From contig CACYBJ010000147.1 of assembly GCA_902772565.1 (NCBI GenBank), positions 1 to 22,397 on the forward strand: a stretch of DNA of 22,397 nt, read 5' to 3'. The DNA is from an uncultured Lachnospiraceae bacterium (lineage in GTDB: Bacteria; Bacillota; Clostridia; Lachnospirales; Lachnospiraceae). The notes beneath the pieces are model-generated. The model saw only the letters and a list, made by a program, of their open reading frames with translations, did no database searches and was not told where the DNA came from. A program made the translations under genes and the position numbers. Shown here piece by piece: positions 1 to 7,243 of the stretch. The first letter of the stretch is position 1. Each line of letters starts with the position of its first letter.

Positions 1-42
1 ATAGAAAAACTGATTCGTTTTATTCAGACTGGAGAAAGGTAA
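1..42 (+). CDS. Possible C-terminal tail of a gene cut by the window start
   Basis: The first reading frame is open from base 1 to a TAA at 40-42 and encodes IEKLIRFIQTGER. The composition is protein-like, but thirteen codons are too few to name a family, and an open run of this length can arise by chance. If real, this is the last gene of the operon upstream and its start lies outside the window. Confidence 0.3.
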   Translation: MEKLIRFIQTGER

Positions 43-215
43 AATCAGAGTATATCGAGCTGATGCCATAGCACGTTAAACCAAAATTTAATTGTGTAGG
101 GGGGTAATTCCTCATTACAATTGTTTTTGGTAATAATGCACAATAAAATCAGATATAGAGAGTTTTACATATGGATACAAAGCGTGGCTATGTACCGGAG
201 GAAAAGAAAAATAAC

Positions 216-245
216 GTAGGGCATTTGGAATTCCGAATGCCCTAC
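216..245. repeat. 30-base near-perfect palindrome
   Basis: GTAGGGCATT and AATGCCCTAC are perfect reverse complements around a centre containing GGAATTCC; the only non-Watson-Crick pair in the 30 bases is T226 with G235. No real T-run follows on the plus strand, so this is a weak terminator candidate. It could instead be an operator dyad or the end of an upstream transcript. Confidence 0.55.
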
Positions 246-282
246 ATTTAGTAGAAAGGGTAGATAGTATTTAATTTAAAAA

Positions 283-319
283 TCTAAGACACTAATTTTA
301 CAAAAATTTGTGTCTTAGA
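283..319. repeat. Long hairpin with 17-base arms, possible minus-strand terminator
   Basis: Bases 283-299 and 303-319 are reverse complements with one mismatch around a three-base loop (ACA). TCTAAGACAC opens the left arm and GTGTCTTAGA closes the right arm. On the plus strand an A-run precedes the stem, so read on the minus strand the stem is followed by TTTTT. It could therefore end transcription leftward, or serve as a dyad binding site. No minus-strand gene is visible to its right that would need such a terminator. Confidence 0.55.
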
Positions 320-347
320 AGGCAACATATGGGACGGAATTATTGTG

Positions 348-353
348 TATAAT
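348..353 (+). promoter_or_regulatory. Probable -10 element for the gene at 419
   Basis: TATAAT matches the sigma-A -10 consensus and lies about 65 bases before the start codon. No good -35 hexamer is seen 17 bases further up (ACATAT), so it is a partial match only. Confidence 0.4.
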
Positions 354-418
354 GTTCTTAACAAAAAGATCACTGTGCAGGTGTCATTTTTAAAACAAAG
401 ACGATAAGGAGCAGGCAT

Positions 419-1342
419 ATGTATGTAAGCAGAAAACGTGGTCAGTATAATTATACAAGGGCAGAGATCATGGGTATCGCAGAAGAAATCGTTGAAGAGT
501 TAAGAGAAATAGAAGAAGGGGAAGTTACGACGACCCTTTCACAGGCAAAAGAACTAGGCTTCACGGAACTAACAAATGATGAGCTGTTTTTACTTCATGA
601 TTTTGTATTATACCAAGCCAAAAGTAATAAAATTAAATTAAAAATGACTTCTGATGACGATGAGATAGGCGGTCTTCCTTACCGGTATGAATACGAAGTC
701 TTTAACAAAAAAGCACAGATTAAATGTCCACACTGTGGAAGTTTTCACACTGTTAGGGTTATTTATGATAACGAATGGATAGACGAGAGGGTTCTTAAAA
801 AAGTTGCGGAGGGTAAAGTAACGTTAGGGGGAGAAAAGGTTTTTACGACCAGCCCGTCCGGAAGCAGTATGGATTTATGCCCGAAACGTTACTGTAAGGA
901 CTGTAAAAAAGCATTTGATAAGCCATCTGTCTTATTCAACAGGAAGAAAGGCTTTTGGGAGCCTTATATGTTCTGTGTTAAATCAGTTCGTTTTATGGAT
1001 GGTGGATATTTTGGCGGAACAACGGAAGTCATTATTAAGGAAAATGATAAAGGGGCGCTTGTTACAATAAATGAATACCCGATGAGTTATATGAATGATG
1101 AGCCAAATGAACGGCAGATAACATATAATGCATGGTCCAATATCACTGTAAAACTTTATTCCGAGTTATATCTGCATGAATGGAAGAAAAGATATGAGGA
1201 TCCGAATGTTTTAGATGGAGAGCAGTGGGAATTAGAAATCAAGTTAACGGACGGAAGAAGGAGATATTACTGCGGCAGCAATGAATTTCCTCCGTACTGG
1301 AAAGAACTGAAGAAACTGTTTAAACCTTATGCAAAGTTTTAG
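419..1342 (+). CDS. Unknown protein with a split zinc-ribbon
   Basis: A 307-residue soluble protein with no signal peptide or membrane segment. The start follows a GGAGCAGG ribosome binding site. Two cysteine knuckles are visible: CPHC at 103-106 and CKDC at 159-162, with an additional Cys154, so it probably binds one zinc ion through a split treble-clef or ribbon fold. The C-terminal end is aromatic and basic (YYCGSNEFPPYWKELKKLF), a type of tail I associate with Clostridia proteins of unknown role. The gene stands alone behind its own likely promoter, and no function can be assigned. It could be cargo of the element rather than part of the transfer machinery. Confidence 0.85.
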   Translation: MYVSRKRGQYNYTRAEIMGIAEEIVEELREIEEGEVTTTLSQAKELGFTELTNDELFLLHDFVLYQAKSNKIKLKMTSDDDEIGGLPYRYEYEVFNKKAQIKCPHCGSFHTVRVIYDNEWIDERVLKKVAEGKVTLGGEKVFTTSPSGSSMDLCPKRYCKDCKKAFDKPSVLFNRKKGFWEPYMFCVKSVRFMDGGYFGGTTEVIIKENDKGALVTINEYPMSYMNDEPNERQITYNAWSNITVKLYSELYLHEWKKRYEDPNVLDGEQWELEIKLTDGRRRYYCGSNEFPPYWKELKKLFKPYAKF

Positions 1343-1667
1343 GTTATTTACCACCATAACGATGGAATAAACAAAAAAAACCGTGGTATAAAGATACGCA
1401 GAATGGTAAATTGTATCGTGAGTTGGAATTCAGATTAGTTGAATGGACTTTGCCTGAATTCTTAATAGGAAAGGAGAATAAACCACTCATTTTTCAAATG
1501 TCCGCTTTTTGCCGAAAAAAACATGCTCTAGGTCTGGACATTACTTGCTTCGTTCACTTTTCAAGGTCTTTTTAATGTGATAATATGGTACCGTGGAAAG
1601 GTTGGAGGTAGAAAACTGAAGACCAAATCTTCATAAATCTTTTGCAAAAGAATAACGGCAGATTAAG

Positions 1668-1708
1668 AGCGTCAGCTCATAACAATTAGTTATGGGTTTG
1701 GCGCTTTT
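1668..1708 (+). terminator. Imperfect terminator or attenuator hairpin
   Basis: AGCGTCAGCTCATAAC (1668-1683) can pair with GTTATGGGTTTGGCGCT (1689-1705), with several mismatches and a bulge, around the loop AATTA. TTTTC follows. It sits just before the leader of the gene at 1783 and may act as an attenuator in that leader rather than as the end of an upstream gene. Confidence 0.45.
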
Positions 1709-1782
1709 CTTATGCCAGTAACTTGGAGGAGGGATGACGATCCCAAGACCGTAAACAATTTCATAGAAAGGAATAAAAGCAA
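1705..1782 (+). promoter_or_regulatory. Leader of the DUF5688 gene, matching the maff2 leader
   Basis: The leader begins with TTTTCTTATGCC (1705-1716), carries GGAGGAGGG, then GTAAAC (1751-1756), eight bases, AGAAAGG (1765-1771, the ribosome binding site) and eleven bases before the ATG. The leader before maff2 at 5945-6057 has the same parts, with identical spacing over the last block. Shared leaders suggest shared translational or attenuation control. Confidence 0.5.
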
Positions 1783-2871
1783 ATGAAGAATTACGAAGAA
1801 TTCAAAGAACAGTTTGCACAAGATGTTAAAGCCAAGTTAGAAGAACAGGGCATGGATGTAGACGTCAAGCCGGGTAGGGTTGAAAAACTCAACCAGAGCT
1901 ACGATGCGATTACCGTGACGCCTGTTGGTGAAGGTTTAGGAGTGAATCTTCAGATGGATAAGTTTTACGAAGCATATTCAGATGGCACTTCATATGAACA
2001 AATCATCGATAAGGCTGCGGAAGTAGCAACGGTTGGGATTGAACAGAAACCGGAATTCAATCTTTCAGATCTTACTGATTACAGTAAGATGAAAGAAACG
2101 CTTGCATTGGAAGTAGTTAGTTCAGAGACAAACAAAGGAATGCTGGAAACGGTACCTCACAAAGATATTGAGGATATGTCGGTTGTATACCGGTTTGTTC
2201 TTAGTTCTGATGAATCCGGCAGACAGTCCGTTCTTGTAACTAATCAGATGCTTGAGAGCATGGGGGTTACACCGGAGCAGCTTCATGCAGATGCATTGGA
2301 GAATGCGCCTCAGTTACAGCCCTTGGAGATTAAAGGAATGTCTGAAGTTCTTTCCGAACTTATGGGCGTTGAGCAGGCTGAAATGATGGGAATGACACCG
2401 GTTGCGCCTGAAGATGAAGCTATGTTTGTAGCTTCGGTGCCGGACAAAGTGCATGGTGCTGGAGTTTTGGCGTATGAAAGCTTTATGGATCAGGCAGCAG
2501 AAAAAGCAGGCGGCGACTTCTTTATTCTTCCCAGTTCAATCCACGAACTTTTGATTGTCCCGGATGACGGTAATGTTAAATTGGCGGATCTCGAAGCAAT
2601 GGTCAAAGAAGTCAATGCAACACAGGTGGCTCCGGAAGACAAGCTTACAGACAGCGTATATCATTATGATTCAAAGGAAAAAATTTTTGAACTTGGAGAG
2701 AAATACGAAGAACGCCAGGCTGCAAAGGAAGCTGAGAGTTCAATGGACAAGGCTGAAGAAAAAGGCTCTGTTCTCGGCGATCTCAAAGCAAAGAAAGAAA
2801 CGGTTGCAAAGACCCCGAAGAAAGATGTGGTAGAGAAAACTGCGAAATCTAAGGGTGGCGAAGCAATTTAG
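1783..2871 (+). CDS. DUF5688 family protein with basic C-terminal tail
   Basis: A 362-residue soluble acidic protein. The opening (NYEEFKEQFAQDVKAKL) and the layout of the first 250 residues resemble DUF5688 proteins, which are common in mobile elements of Lachnospiraceae and have no known biochemical role. Residues 310-362 change character to a Lys/Glu-rich tail. This begins SVLGDLKAKKE at Ser329, contains TPKK and ends in GGEAI. PcfB, the 53-residue protein at 12802 and the ArdC-like protein have a comparable tail. The gene has its own leader and is followed by a terminator at 2902-2932, so it is a separate unit ahead of the pcfB-virD4 group. Family assignment is from memory of the family, function is unknown. 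Confidence 0.75.
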   Translation: MKNYEEFKEQFAQDVKAKLEEQGMDVDVKPGRVEKLNQSYDAITVTPVGEGLGVNLQMDKFYEAYSDGTSYEQIIDKAAEVATVGIEQKPEFNLSDLTDYSKMKETLALEVVSSETNKGMLETVPHKDIEDMSVVYRFVLSSDESGRQSVLVTNQMLESMGVTPEQLHADALENAPQLQPLEIKGMSEVLSELMGVEQAEMMGMTPVAPEDEAMFVASVPDKVHGAGVLAYESFMDQAAEKAGGDFFILPSSIHELLIVPDDGNVKLADLEAMVKEVNATQVAPEDKLTDSVYHYDSKEKIFELGEKYEERQAAKEAESSMDKAEEKGSVLGDLKAKKETVAKTPKKDVVEKTAKSKGGEAI

Positions 2872-2901
2872 AAACAATTACATATTGGTAACATAGGGTA
2901 A

Positions 2902-2932
2902 GGCGTCTTGTAAATTTACAGGGCGCCTTTTT
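2902..2932 (+). terminator. Rho-independent terminator after the DUF5688 gene
   Basis: GGCGTCTTGTAAA (2902-2914) pairs with TTTACAGGGCGCC (2915-2927) allowing non-Watson-Crick contacts, followed by TTTTT. A second small stem, ATGCCG/CGGCAT (2935-2950), follows directly and could belong to the next gene's leader. Confidence 0.75.
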
Positions 2933-2979
2933 AAATGCCGAATGCGGCATAAAAATGAATCTGAAAGGAGTATAAGGCT

Positions 2980-3201
2980 ATGTATGGCTATGAATACACA
3001 TTAGAAAACATGGGAGTGATTGAAAGAGAACCTACCAAATCGATTATTGGAATAAGTGAGCCAATTGCTCATCCGAAGAATTGTAAAACGGAGTGTTCCT
3101 ATGGTAGAGATAAGGCGTTCTGTTTCCCCTGCATGGCGAAGATTCTTAATGAACACAGGGCAATGACGAGAAAGGTTCAGCCCACAGAATTAACCAGTTA
3201 A
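2980..3201 (+). CDS. Small Cys4 putative zinc-binding protein
   Basis: A 73-residue protein starting after a GAAAGGAG ribosome binding site. Cys35, Cys39, Cys48 and Cys51 form C-x3-C-x8-C-x2-C (CKTEC then CFPC), a likely zinc knuckle for nucleic acid or protein contact. It has no membrane segment. It is the first gene of the group leading to pcfB and virD4, 11 bases ahead of the next gene. Small proteins of this kind occur in ICE transfer operons but I do not recognise a named family. Confidence 0.75.
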   Translation: MYGYEYTLENMGVIEREPTKSIIGISEPIAHPKNCKTECSYGRDKAFCFPCMAKILNEHRAMTRKVQPTELTS

Positions 3202-3212
3202 GGAGAGAAGAC

Positions 3213-3623
3213 ATGAATTCGATTAAAGTAAACATCAATTTAGACCCCATTCATGATGGGGCAATCATTAATCCGAACAGGATTGTGAAGAAAGTCGAAG
3301 GCGCATTGGTGATTGCTACCAATGGGGAATCGAAGATTATCAGTGAAGATGAGGCGATCGATCTTCTGGATCAGTTATCCGGCAATACGCAGGGTGAATA
3401 CATGGGAAAGACACCTTATCTTGCGGTATTTAACGGTGAAAAGATTTTTAAGGTTCAGGGAAGACATTATTATATCGGTTCCGCTGTGATTGTAAAGAAT
3501 ACAAAGGATGGTATTGCAATGCTTGCGGGTGATGACTTCGAAAAAGCAGCAAAAGAGTTTGAAAGCAGACTGATTACGCTGGTCGGAGACGGGCAGGATC
3601 TCTCTGCATATGAGCTTTCGTAG
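3213..3623 (+). CDS. Unknown ICE protein in the pcfB-virD4 operon
   Basis: A 136-residue soluble protein with an AAGGAGAG ribosome binding site. The middle (GKTPYLAVFNGEKIFKVQGRHYYIGSAVIVK) looks like a small beta-rich domain, followed by an acidic helix. No catalytic motif, signal peptide or membrane segment is seen. Its place between the Cys4 protein and pcfB suggests an accessory or regulatory role in transfer, but this is only inferred from position. Confidence 0.75.
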   Translation: MNSIKVNINLDPIHDGAIINPNRIVKKVEGALVIATNGESKIISEDEAIDLLDQLSGNTQGEYMGKTPYLAVFNGEKIFKVQGRHYYIGSAVIVKNTKDGIAMLAGDDFEKAAKEFESRLITLVGDGQDLSAYELS

Positions 3624-3647
3624 CAATAACTGAAGGGATGTGATGAT

Positions 3648-4160
3648 ATGCAGGAAGAAGTAGAAAACAAATCTGTAAATCTTGCAATCAGAAGCGGCAG
3701 TGTAACTGCCCGGGGACTGTATTTGGCATTGAAAGCATATCTGAACCATCAGAAAAGTGCCAGTGCCAGACGCAGTGCCAGACGTAACATGAAGCAGATG
3801 AAGGAGAATATGCCGATACACGGAAAACAGTCCGTGAAGCAATTAGTTCGTCAGGGGCAAGGGGTCTCCAGCATGGATATTGGAGACTCCGGGCTTCGTG
3901 ATTTTAAGCGGATTGCGAACAAGTACGGTGCAGATTTCGCCATTGTCAAGGATAAGGAGTCAATACCTCCGAAATACATGGTCTTTTTCAAGGCAAAGGA
4001 TGCAGATGCCATTACGGCGATTTTAAAAGAGTATTCCCAGAAACAGCTTAAGAAGAAGGACCGTGCAGAAAAACCGAGTATTCGTGAGAAACTCCGCCAG
4101 TTTAAGGAGAAGGTTGCGAGTACACCCAAGAAAGAGAAGCGAAGGGAGATCGAGCGATGA
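3648..4160 (+). CDS. pcfB: PcfB family (DUF3801) accessory protein of the coupling ATPase
   Basis: A 170-residue protein matching PcfB/DUF3801, the accessory factor that works with the PcfC (VirD4) coupling protein in Gram-positive conjugation systems such as pCF10. The N-terminal NLAIRSGSVTARGLYLAL and the later GADFAIVKDKE and YMVFFKAKDADAI stretches are family-like. The C-terminal 30 residues are a basic tail starting SIREKLRQFKE at Ser144 and containing STPKK. The last four bases overlap the virD4 start (ATGA), so the two are translationally coupled, which fits a shared complex at the membrane. Confidence 0.85.
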   Translation: MQEEVENKSVNLAIRSGSVTARGLYLALKAYLNHQKSASARRSARRNMKQMKENMPIHGKQSVKQLVRQGQGVSSMDIGDSGLRDFKRIANKYGADFAIVKDKESIPPKYMVFFKAKDADAITAILKEYSQKQLKKKDRAEKPSIREKLRQFKEKVASTPKKEKRREIER

Positions 4161-5920
4161 AATCCAAGAATATTAAGAAGACGTTGATTATGAATCTTCC
4201 TTATATCCTGATTGGGCTTGTTGCGACCAACTTCGGTGAGGCATGGAGACTGGCAGAAGGGATCAATGCATCAGAAAAAGTACAGAGCCTCTTTATTGAT
4301 GGGGCATTCAAAGCGGCATTTATGAATCCCCTGCCCAGTTTTCATCCTCTGGATTTGCTGGTCGGAGTTTTGATCGGCGGTGGCCTGCGGCTTGCAATGT
4401 ATATCAAAGCAAAAAATGCCAAGAAATACCGCCACAACATGGAGTATGGTTCTGCCAGGTGGGGGACACATGAAGATATCGAGCCTTTTATGGATCCTGA
4501 GTTTGAAAATAATGTGATCCTTTCCCAGACGGAACGACTTACCATGAACGGGAGACCCCAAAATCCGAAGTATGCCAGGAACAAAAACGTATGTGTTACG
4601 GGCGGTTCCGGGTCAGGCAAAACAAGATTTTTTATCAAACCGAATCTGTTGCAGATGCATAGTTCTTATGTTATTACAGACCCGAAGGGGACGGTAATAA
4701 ACGAGGTTGCCAATGCACTTGTGGCAGGAAATTACCGCATCAAGATTTTCAATACAATCAACTTTAAAAAGTCGATGCATTATAATCCGTTTGCTTATGT
4801 TCATGACGAGAAGGATATTTTAAAGCTTGTCACAACGCTGATTGCGAACACAAAAGGCGAAGGAAAAGGTGGAGACGAATTCTGGGAGAAAGCGGAAAAA
4901 CTGCTTTATTCAGCGCTGATTGGCTATATTCATTATGAAGCGCCAGAAGAGGAGCAGAACTTTTCGACTCTTCTGGAAATGATCAACGCGATGGAAGTCA
5001 GAGAAGACGATGAGGAGTTTAAAAACCCCGTTGATTTAATGTTCGATGAACTTGCAGAGCGTGATCCGGACCACTTTGCCGTACGTCAGTATGTGAAGTA
5101 TAAGCTTTCGGCCGGCAAGACAGCGAAGTCGATTCTTGTCAGTTGCGGTGCACGTCTTGCTCCGTTTGATATTAAGGAGCTTCGTGAGATTACTGCATAC
5201 GATGAATTAGAACTTGATACGTTGGGAGATCAGAAGACAGCACTGTTTTTAATCATGTCCGATACGGATGCCACATTCAATTTCTTGATTAGCATGGTAT
5301 ATACACAGTTATTTAACCTACTTTGTGAGAAGGCGGATGATGTATACGGCGGAAGATTACCGGTACATGTGCGGTGCTTAATCGATGAGGCGGCAAATAT
5401 CGGTCAAATCCCGAATCTGGAAAAACTTATGGCAACGATTCGTAGCCGTGAGATTTCAGCAGCTCTGGTGCTGCAAGCCAAGTCGCAGCTTAAAGCGATA
5501 TATAAGGATAATGCGGAAACGATTATCGGGAACTGTGATACGCAGATATTCCTCGGTGGATCGGAGCAGACAACCTTAAAAGATTTGAATGCTTCTCTGG
5601 GAAAAGAAACCATCGATACTTACAATACCGGTGAAACCAGAGGGCAGTCACAAAGTTACAATATGAATTACCAAAAACTCGGTCATGATCTGATGTCGAT
5701 TGATGAATTGGCAGTTATGGACGGCAGCAAATGTATAGTCCAACTGCGTGGAGTAAGACCGTTTCTATCTGACAAATACGATTTGACCAAGCATCCAAAG
5801 TATTATCTTACGGCGGATGCTGACAAAAAGAACTGGTTCGATATCGAAAAGTTCTTAAACCACAAGTTCATATTGAAAGCAGATGACGAATTTGAAGTTA
5901 TCGATGTAAGCGAAGAGTAA
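4157..5920 (+). CDS. virD4: VirD4/TraG-type type IV coupling protein
   Basis: A 587-residue hexameric ATPase of the VirD4/TraG/PcfC class, which links the relaxase-DNA complex to the mating channel at the inner face of the membrane. Two N-terminal membrane segments are visible at about residues 10-27 and 66-83. The Walker A motif GGSGSGKT is at 149-156 (Lys155) and Walker B CLIDEAANIG has Asp410 and Glu411. The VLQAKSQLKAIY stretch that follows is typical of the class. Length is normal and there is no sign of damage. It overlaps pcfB by four bases and ends at a terminator. Confidence 0.95.
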   Translation: MKSKNIKKTLIMNLPYILIGLVATNFGEAWRLAEGINASEKVQSLFIDGAFKAAFMNPLPSFHPLDLLVGVLIGGGLRLAMYIKAKNAKKYRHNMEYGSARWGTHEDIEPFMDPEFENNVILSQTERLTMNGRPQNPKYARNKNVCVTGGSGSGKTRFFIKPNLLQMHSSYVITDPKGTVINEVANALVAGNYRIKIFNTINFKKSMHYNPFAYVHDEKDILKLVTTLIANTKGEGKGGDEFWEKAEKLLYSALIGYIHYEAPEEEQNFSTLLEMINAMEVREDDEEFKNPVDLMFDELAERDPDHFAVRQYVKYKLSAGKTAKSILVSCGARLAPFDIKELREITAYDELELDTLGDQKTALFLIMSDTDATFNFLISMVYTQLFNLLCEKADDVYGGRLPVHVRCLIDEAANIGQIPNLEKLMATIRSREISAALVLQAKSQLKAIYKDNAETIIGNCDTQIFLGGSEQTTLKDLNASLGKETIDTYNTGETRGQSQSYNMNYQKLGHDLMSIDELAVMDGSKCIVQLRGVRPFLSDKYDLTKHPKYYLTADADKKNWFDIEKFLNHKFILKADDEFEVIDVSEE

Positions 5921-5948
5921 GGCTCTTGGAGTAATCCGGGGCCTTTTT
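5921..5948 (+). terminator. Terminator after virD4
   Basis: GGCTCTTGGA (5921-5930) pairs with TCCGGGGCC around the loop GTAA, followed by TTTTT. It starts directly after the virD4 stop codon. Confidence 0.75.
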
Positions 5949-6057
5949 CTTATGCCCAAATCTTCGGAAGAGGGCAGATATGCGCGCATAATCCAAGGTC
6001 AGTCGACGGGCCTTGGAATGTAACTGTAAACTTGTTAACAGAAAGGTAATTAAAACC
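5945..6057 (+). promoter_or_regulatory. Leader of maff2 with palindromes
   Basis: It starts with TTTTCTTATGCC and carries GGAAGAGGG, the perfect 12-base palindrome TATGCGCGCATA (5979-5990), and a CCAAGG/CCTTGG stem (5993-5998 with 6011-6016). The end is GTAAAC (6026-6031), eight bases, AGAAAGG (6040-6046) and eleven bases to the ATG. The first and last parts match the leader of the gene at 1783. The paired elements suggest RNA-level control of the pilin-like gene. Confidence 0.5.
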
Positions 6058-6273
6058 ATGGCATTTTTTAACAGTGCAGTAGGCGTTTTACAGACGCTGG
6101 TTATCGCCCTTGGTGCAGGTCTTGGTATTTGGGGAGCAATCAACCTCATGGAAGGTTACGGAAATGATAACCCCGGTGCTAAGAGCCAGGGCATGAAGCA
6201 GCTGGTTGCAGGAGGCGGAGTAGCCTTAATCGGTATTACACTTGTTCCGCTCCTGTCCGGACTCTTCGGATAA
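6058..6273 (+). CDS. Maff2 family small membrane protein
   Basis: A 71-residue protein starting MAFFNSAVGVLQTLV, which I recognise as the Maff2 family found in Tn1549-type elements. I chose the ATG at 6058, after AGAAAGG, rather than the in-frame ATG at 6013, which has no good ribosome binding site and would add 15 hydrophilic residues. Two membrane segments are seen at about 7-30 and 47-70 with a short polar turn (GYGNDNPGAKSQGMKQ) between them. Size and topology resemble VirB2-type pilin precursors, so it may be the major channel or pilus subunit, though this is inference. It lies alone between two terminators. Confidence 0.85.
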   Translation: MAFFNSAVGVLQTLVIALGAGLGIWGAINLMEGYGNDNPGAKSQGMKQLVAGGGVALIGITLVPLLSGLFG

Positions 6274-6301
6274 GCACCAACCTACAATTTCATATGGTTC
6301 T

Positions 6302-6330
6302 GGGGCCGGTAAGATCCGGCCCCTTTTTTT
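6302..6330 (+). terminator. Strong terminator between maff2 and the virB6-like gene
   Basis: GGGGCCGG and CCGGCCCC form a perfect eight-pair stem around TAAGAT, followed by seven T. This is the strongest terminator in the window. Transcription of the downstream channel genes must read through it or restart. Confidence 0.9.
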
Positions 6331-6357
6331 CTAGTAGTTTATGAGAGGAGGACACGA

Positions 6358-7224
6358 ATGGAAAGTCTATTACAGTCGATTGAAGATTGGTTTCGGGGCA
6401 TCCTCTTATCAGGCATTACGAGTAATATGAGCAATGTTTTTGATTCGGTAAATGTGCAGGTCGGACAGATTGCAAATCAGGTTGAGAAAACACCATTTAC
6501 GTTTTCACCTACGATTTTTAGTATGATTCAGAATCTTTCCGAGAATGTTATCATGCCGATTGCAGGGCTTATTCTTACGTTTATCGCCTGTTATGAGTTA
6601 ATCCAGCTGGTCATCAGTCACAATAATTTAGCAAACTTTGAAACGTGGATCTTCTTTAAGTGGATCTTTAAAACGTTCTTAGCTGTAACACTCATTACCA
6701 ACACGATGAATATCACAATGGCGGTATTTGATGTAGCGCAGTATGTAGTAAAGGCAGCCGGTGGAATCATAACGGAAAGCACTTATGTGGATCCGGAAGG
6801 ATTTGAGAATTTTCAATACTTCCTGGAAATGCAGACAACCGGAGAATTGTTCTCCATATTTTTGCAGACATTCATCATACAGTTTCTGATTTATATTTTA
6901 TCGGCACTCATTTATGTAATTGTGATGGCAAGAATGATTGAGATTTATCTCATGATTTCTTTAGCACCCATTCCGTTTTCCACTTTCGGAAACAAAGAGC
7001 AGAGTATTATTGGTCAGAATTATTTAAAGTCCCTGTTTGCACTGGGATTCCAAGGATTTTTAATTATGGTCTGTGTTGCAATCTATGCGGTTTTGATCCA
7101 GAACGTTGCATTTACAGCGAATATTGTGGGATCGCTTTGGAAAGTGATTATGATTACGATTTTGCTTTGTTTTACGCTCTTTAAGACGGGAACGGTAGCA
7201 AAATCCATATTACATGCTCATTAA
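6358..7224 (+). CDS. VirB6/TrbL-like polytopic channel protein
   Basis: A 288-residue integral membrane protein, GAGGAGG ribosome binding site. Hydrophobic segments are seen at about 64-86, 98-124, 172-192, 193-210, 228-250 and 257-276. The polar N-terminal 50 residues start with an amphipathic helix (ESLLQSIEDWFRGILL). The layout, the ISLAPIPF stretch near 200-207 and the position between maff2 and prgI match the VirB6/TrbL-like inner-membrane channel proteins of Gram-positive ICEs. Length is normal for the class in Tn1549-type elements. Confidence 0.85.
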   Translation: MESLLQSIEDWFRGILLSGITSNMSNVFDSVNVQVGQIANQVEKTPFTFSPTIFSMIQNLSENVIMPIAGLILTFIACYELIQLVISHNNLANFETWIFFKWIFKTFLAVTLITNTMNITMAVFDVAQYVVKAAGGIITESTYVDPEGFENFQYFLEMQTTGELFSIFLQTFIIQFLIYILSALIYVIVMARMIEIYLMISLAPIPFSTFGNKEQSIIGQNYLKSLFALGFQGFLIMVCVAIYAVLIQNVAFTANIVGSLWKVIMITILLCFTLFKTGTVAKSILHAH

Positions 7225-7243
7225 CAAAGAAAGGATGAAAACT

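Larger units (their letters stand above)
43..418. other. AT-rich intergenic stretch with two hairpins
   Basis: I see no convincing gene here. The only start-to-stop frame I looked at closely is a 26-codon frame at 171-251 with a poor ribosome binding site, whose end runs through the palindrome at 216-245, so I do not call it. The stretch holds two long inverted repeats, described separately, and the promoter region of the gene at 419. Base composition is AT-richer than the conjugation genes further right, which fits a flank or cargo junction of the element. Confidence 0.6.
1343..1782. other. 440-base non-coding stretch with decayed coding look and leader elements
   Basis: No complete gene is seen. 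From 1360 to about 1572 one plus-strand frame is open and protein-like (residues such as KLYRELEFRLVEWTLPEFL), but it has no start codon or ribosome binding site, so it may be a gene remnant. Inside lie AATGTCC (1497-1503) and GGACATT (1536-1542) as an inverted repeat, a perfect 14-base palindrome TCTTTTGCAAAAGA (1638-1651), then a terminator-like hairpin and the leader of the gene at 1783. A possible -10 (GATAAT, 1579-1584) could start the leader transcript. Confidence 0.5.

Noticed and set aside
171..251. 26-codon frame ahead of the zinc-ribbon gene
   Set aside because: Weak ribosome binding site and its end consists of the palindrome at 216-245, so coding is unlikely.
1549..1572. Minus-strand sequence similar to rRNA spacer (CTTGAAAAGTGAACG)
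   Set aside because: Short resemblance to the end of 16S-23S spacers only; no rRNA gene or other spacer parts are near, so it is probably chance.
2555..2833. 92-codon plus-strand frame inside the DUF5688 gene
   Set aside because: It is a shifted-frame shadow of the Lys/Glu-rich tail region with Lys/Arg/Trp-rich content and no ribosome binding site.
6013..6057. Upstream start codon for maff2
   Set aside because: It would add MECNCKLVNRKVIKT before the typical Maff2 start; the AGAAAGG site fits the ATG at 6058.
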